Shown: piece after piece, positions 24,478-25,636 of the stretch
How positions within the stretch are numbered: position 1 is the stretch's first letter
Layout: every line of letters begins with the position of its first letter
Source: an uncultured Pseudomonadota bacterium
GTDB lineage: Bacteria > Pseudomonadota > Gammaproteobacteria > Burkholderiales > Burkholderiaceae
Length of the DNA: 25,636 nucleotides
Reading direction: 5' to 3'
NCBI GenBank assembly: GCA_946480245.1
Contig: CAMLIZ010000059.1
Location: 1-25,636, forward strand
Program-made: the position numbers and the translations under genes
The notes under the pieces: generated by a model
What the model saw: only the letters and a program-made list of their open reading frames with translations
What the model was told of the DNA's origin: nothing
Database searches by the model: none

Positions 24478-25636
24478 GCGGGCACCTCGCCCTGCGGGTG
24501 CTGCGCCAGCCAGTCCGCCCGTGCGCGGCGGCGCTCGCGGTCGATGCGCGCCACCTCGTCGGCCGGGACCACGTGCTCGTGCACCTCGCGCCACGCAAAC
24601 CACACGAACACCGCATAGGCCGCGGCAAGCCCCGCGGCCATCAGCCACCAGATGTGCCAGATCAGCGCAAAGCCGGTGATGGTGGAGAAGAAGGCCGTGA
24701 TGAAGCCGGTGAGGCTGTTGCGGGGCAGCTCGATCGCGTGATAGTGCGGCTCATCGGGCAGCTGCTGAGTCTCGATCGCGTGGCGCTTGATCTCCCAGTA
24801 GGGCTCGCTACCGCCCACCCGCGGCATCACGGCAAAGTTGAAGGCTGGCGGCGGCGAGGCGGTGGCCCATTCGAGCGAGCGACCGTTCCAGGGGTCGCCG
24901 GTGGCGTCGCGCAGCTCGTCGCGGCGGCGGATGCTCACCACCATCTGGATCACCTGGCACGCGGCGCTGGCCGCCATCACCACGATGCCGGCCGCGGAAA
25001 TGAGCAGCCACGGCCGCCACGACGCCACCTCGTAGTGCTGCATGCGCCGCGTCATGCCGAGCAGGCCCACCACGTACAGCGGCATGAACACGAGGTAGAA
25101 GCCGGCGATCGACAGCCAGAACACCGCCTTGCCCCAGCCCTCGTGCAGGCGGAAGCCGAAGGCCTTGGGAAACCAGAAGGTGATGCCGGCGAAGGCGCCG
25201 AACACCACGCCGCCGATGATCACGTTGTGGAAGTGCGCCACCAGGAACAGGCTGTTGTGCAGCTGGAAGTCGGCCGGCGGCACGGCGAGCAAGACCCCCG
25301 TCATGCCGCCGATCACGAAGGTGACGATGAAGCCCAGCGCCCACAGCATCGGCGTGTCGAAGCGCAGGCTGCCGCCATACATCGTGAAGATCCAGTTGTA
25401 GACCTTCACGCCGGTGGCCACCGCGATCAGGCTGGTGGCGATGCCGAAGATGGCGTTCACGTCAGCCCCGGCACCCATCGTGAAGAAGTGGTGCAGCCAC
25501 ACGGTGAACGAAATCAGGCAGATCGCCATCGTGGCCATCACCATCGAGCGGTAGCCGAACAGCGGCTTGGCCGAGAACGTGGAGAAGATCTCCGAGAAGA
25601 TGCCGAAGGCCGGCAGCACGAGGATGTACACCTCCG
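24474..25636 (-). CDS. cyoB: Cytochrome bo3 ubiquinol oxidase subunit I (C-terminal part; start outside window)
   Basis: This is the heme-copper catalytic subunit, which reduces O2 with electrons from ubiquinol and pumps protons. The frame is open to the right edge, entering as EVYILVLPAFG; about 387 C-terminal residues of the usual ~660 are present. CuB ligands are the His pair in VWLHHFFTMGAG, and the heme ligands are in VAHFHNVIIGG. The C-terminal segments NGRSLEWATASPPPAFNFAV and YHAIELPRNS are typical of bo3 quinol oxidases and argue against an aa3 cytochrome c oxidase. The N-terminus and cyoA should lie to the right of the window. Confidence 0.95.
   Translation of the reverse strand, partial: EVYILVLPAFGIFSEIFSTFSAKPLFGYRSMVMATMAICLISFTVWLHHFFTMGAGADVNAIFGIATSLIAVATGVKVYNWIFTMYGGSLRFDTPMLWALGFIVTFVIGGMTGVLLAVPPADFQLHNSLFLVAHFHNVIIGGVVFGAFAGITFWFPKAFGFRLHEGWGKAVFWLSIAGFYLVFMPLYVVGLLGMTRRMQHYEVASWRPWLLISAAGIVVMAASAACQVIQMVVSIRRRDELRDATGDPWNGRSLEWATASPPPAFNFAVMPRVGGSEPYWEIKRHAIETQQLPDEPHYHAIELPRNSLTGFITAFFSTITGFALIWHIWWLMAAGLAAAYAVFVWFAWREVHEHVVPADEVARIDRERRRARADWLAQHPQGEVPA

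Overview
The window is a GC-rich, gene-dense stretch of a proteobacterial chromosome. The red-type (form IC) RuBisCO operon with its own CbbR, the Sox-type sulfur-oxidation gene at the left edge and the bo3-type quinol oxidase at the right edge together suggest a facultatively chemolithoautotrophic betaproteobacterium. A Burkholderiales member related to the Rubrivivax/Leptothrix group is my inference from gene content; no marker gene here fixes the taxonomy.

Left part (1-4843) is sulfur metabolism. It holds the 3' end of soxB, an exported DsrE-like protein, a TSUP-family permease (sulfite or organosulfonate export type), and a convergent YeeE/YedE (TsuA-like) permease with three well-placed cysteines. 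Divergent from the last gene is an overlapping pair: an exported metallo-beta-lactamase-fold hydrolase resembling SoxH, and a Tat-signal TlpA/SoxW-like thioredoxin. A hybrid membrane histidine kinase (MASE3-PAS-PAS-HisKA-HATPase-receiver, 4958-7618) follows.

Centre (7624-18089) is a complete-looking CO2-fixation locus. cbbR is divergent from the tightly packed cbbLSXFPTZAY operon. The operon encodes both RuBisCO subunits, the red-type activase CbbX, fructose-1,6-bisphosphatase, phosphoribulokinase, transketolase, 2-phosphoglycolate phosphatase, class II aldolase and the CbbY phosphatase. CbbX, CbbZ and CbbY are three repair functions: removing inhibitory sugar phosphates from RuBisCO, removing oxygenase product, and destroying xylulose-1,5-bisphosphate. 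cbbE, cbbG and cbbK are not in this operon. Most junctions build the next ribosome-binding site out of the previous stop codon. Just downstream is an overlapping ArsR-family regulator and single-domain rhodanese, which looks like a sulfur-responsive unit.

Right part (18855-25636) is more ordinary. On the minus strand are an alpha/beta hydrolase (lipase-like), an EamA/DMT exporter, an AraC-family regulator and a YihY-family membrane protein. A GNAT acetyltransferase lies on the plus strand. The window ends in cyoD, cyoC and the C-terminal part of cyoB, in the usual order on the minus strand with ATGA overlaps.

No tRNA, rRNA, CRISPR array, insertion sequence or prophage gene was recognised. 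Intergenic space is minimal. The most unusual non-coding signal is that three of the four convergent gene pairs (7611-7631, 18833-18861, 23396-23413) meet in a perfect or near-perfect inverted repeat that contains both stop codons. No wholly new system was proven. The best candidates for follow-up are the MBL/thioredoxin pair with its palindromic divergent promoter, the ArsR-rhodanese pair behind the cbb operon, and the orphan MASE3 hybrid kinase with a CxxC in its ATPase domain.
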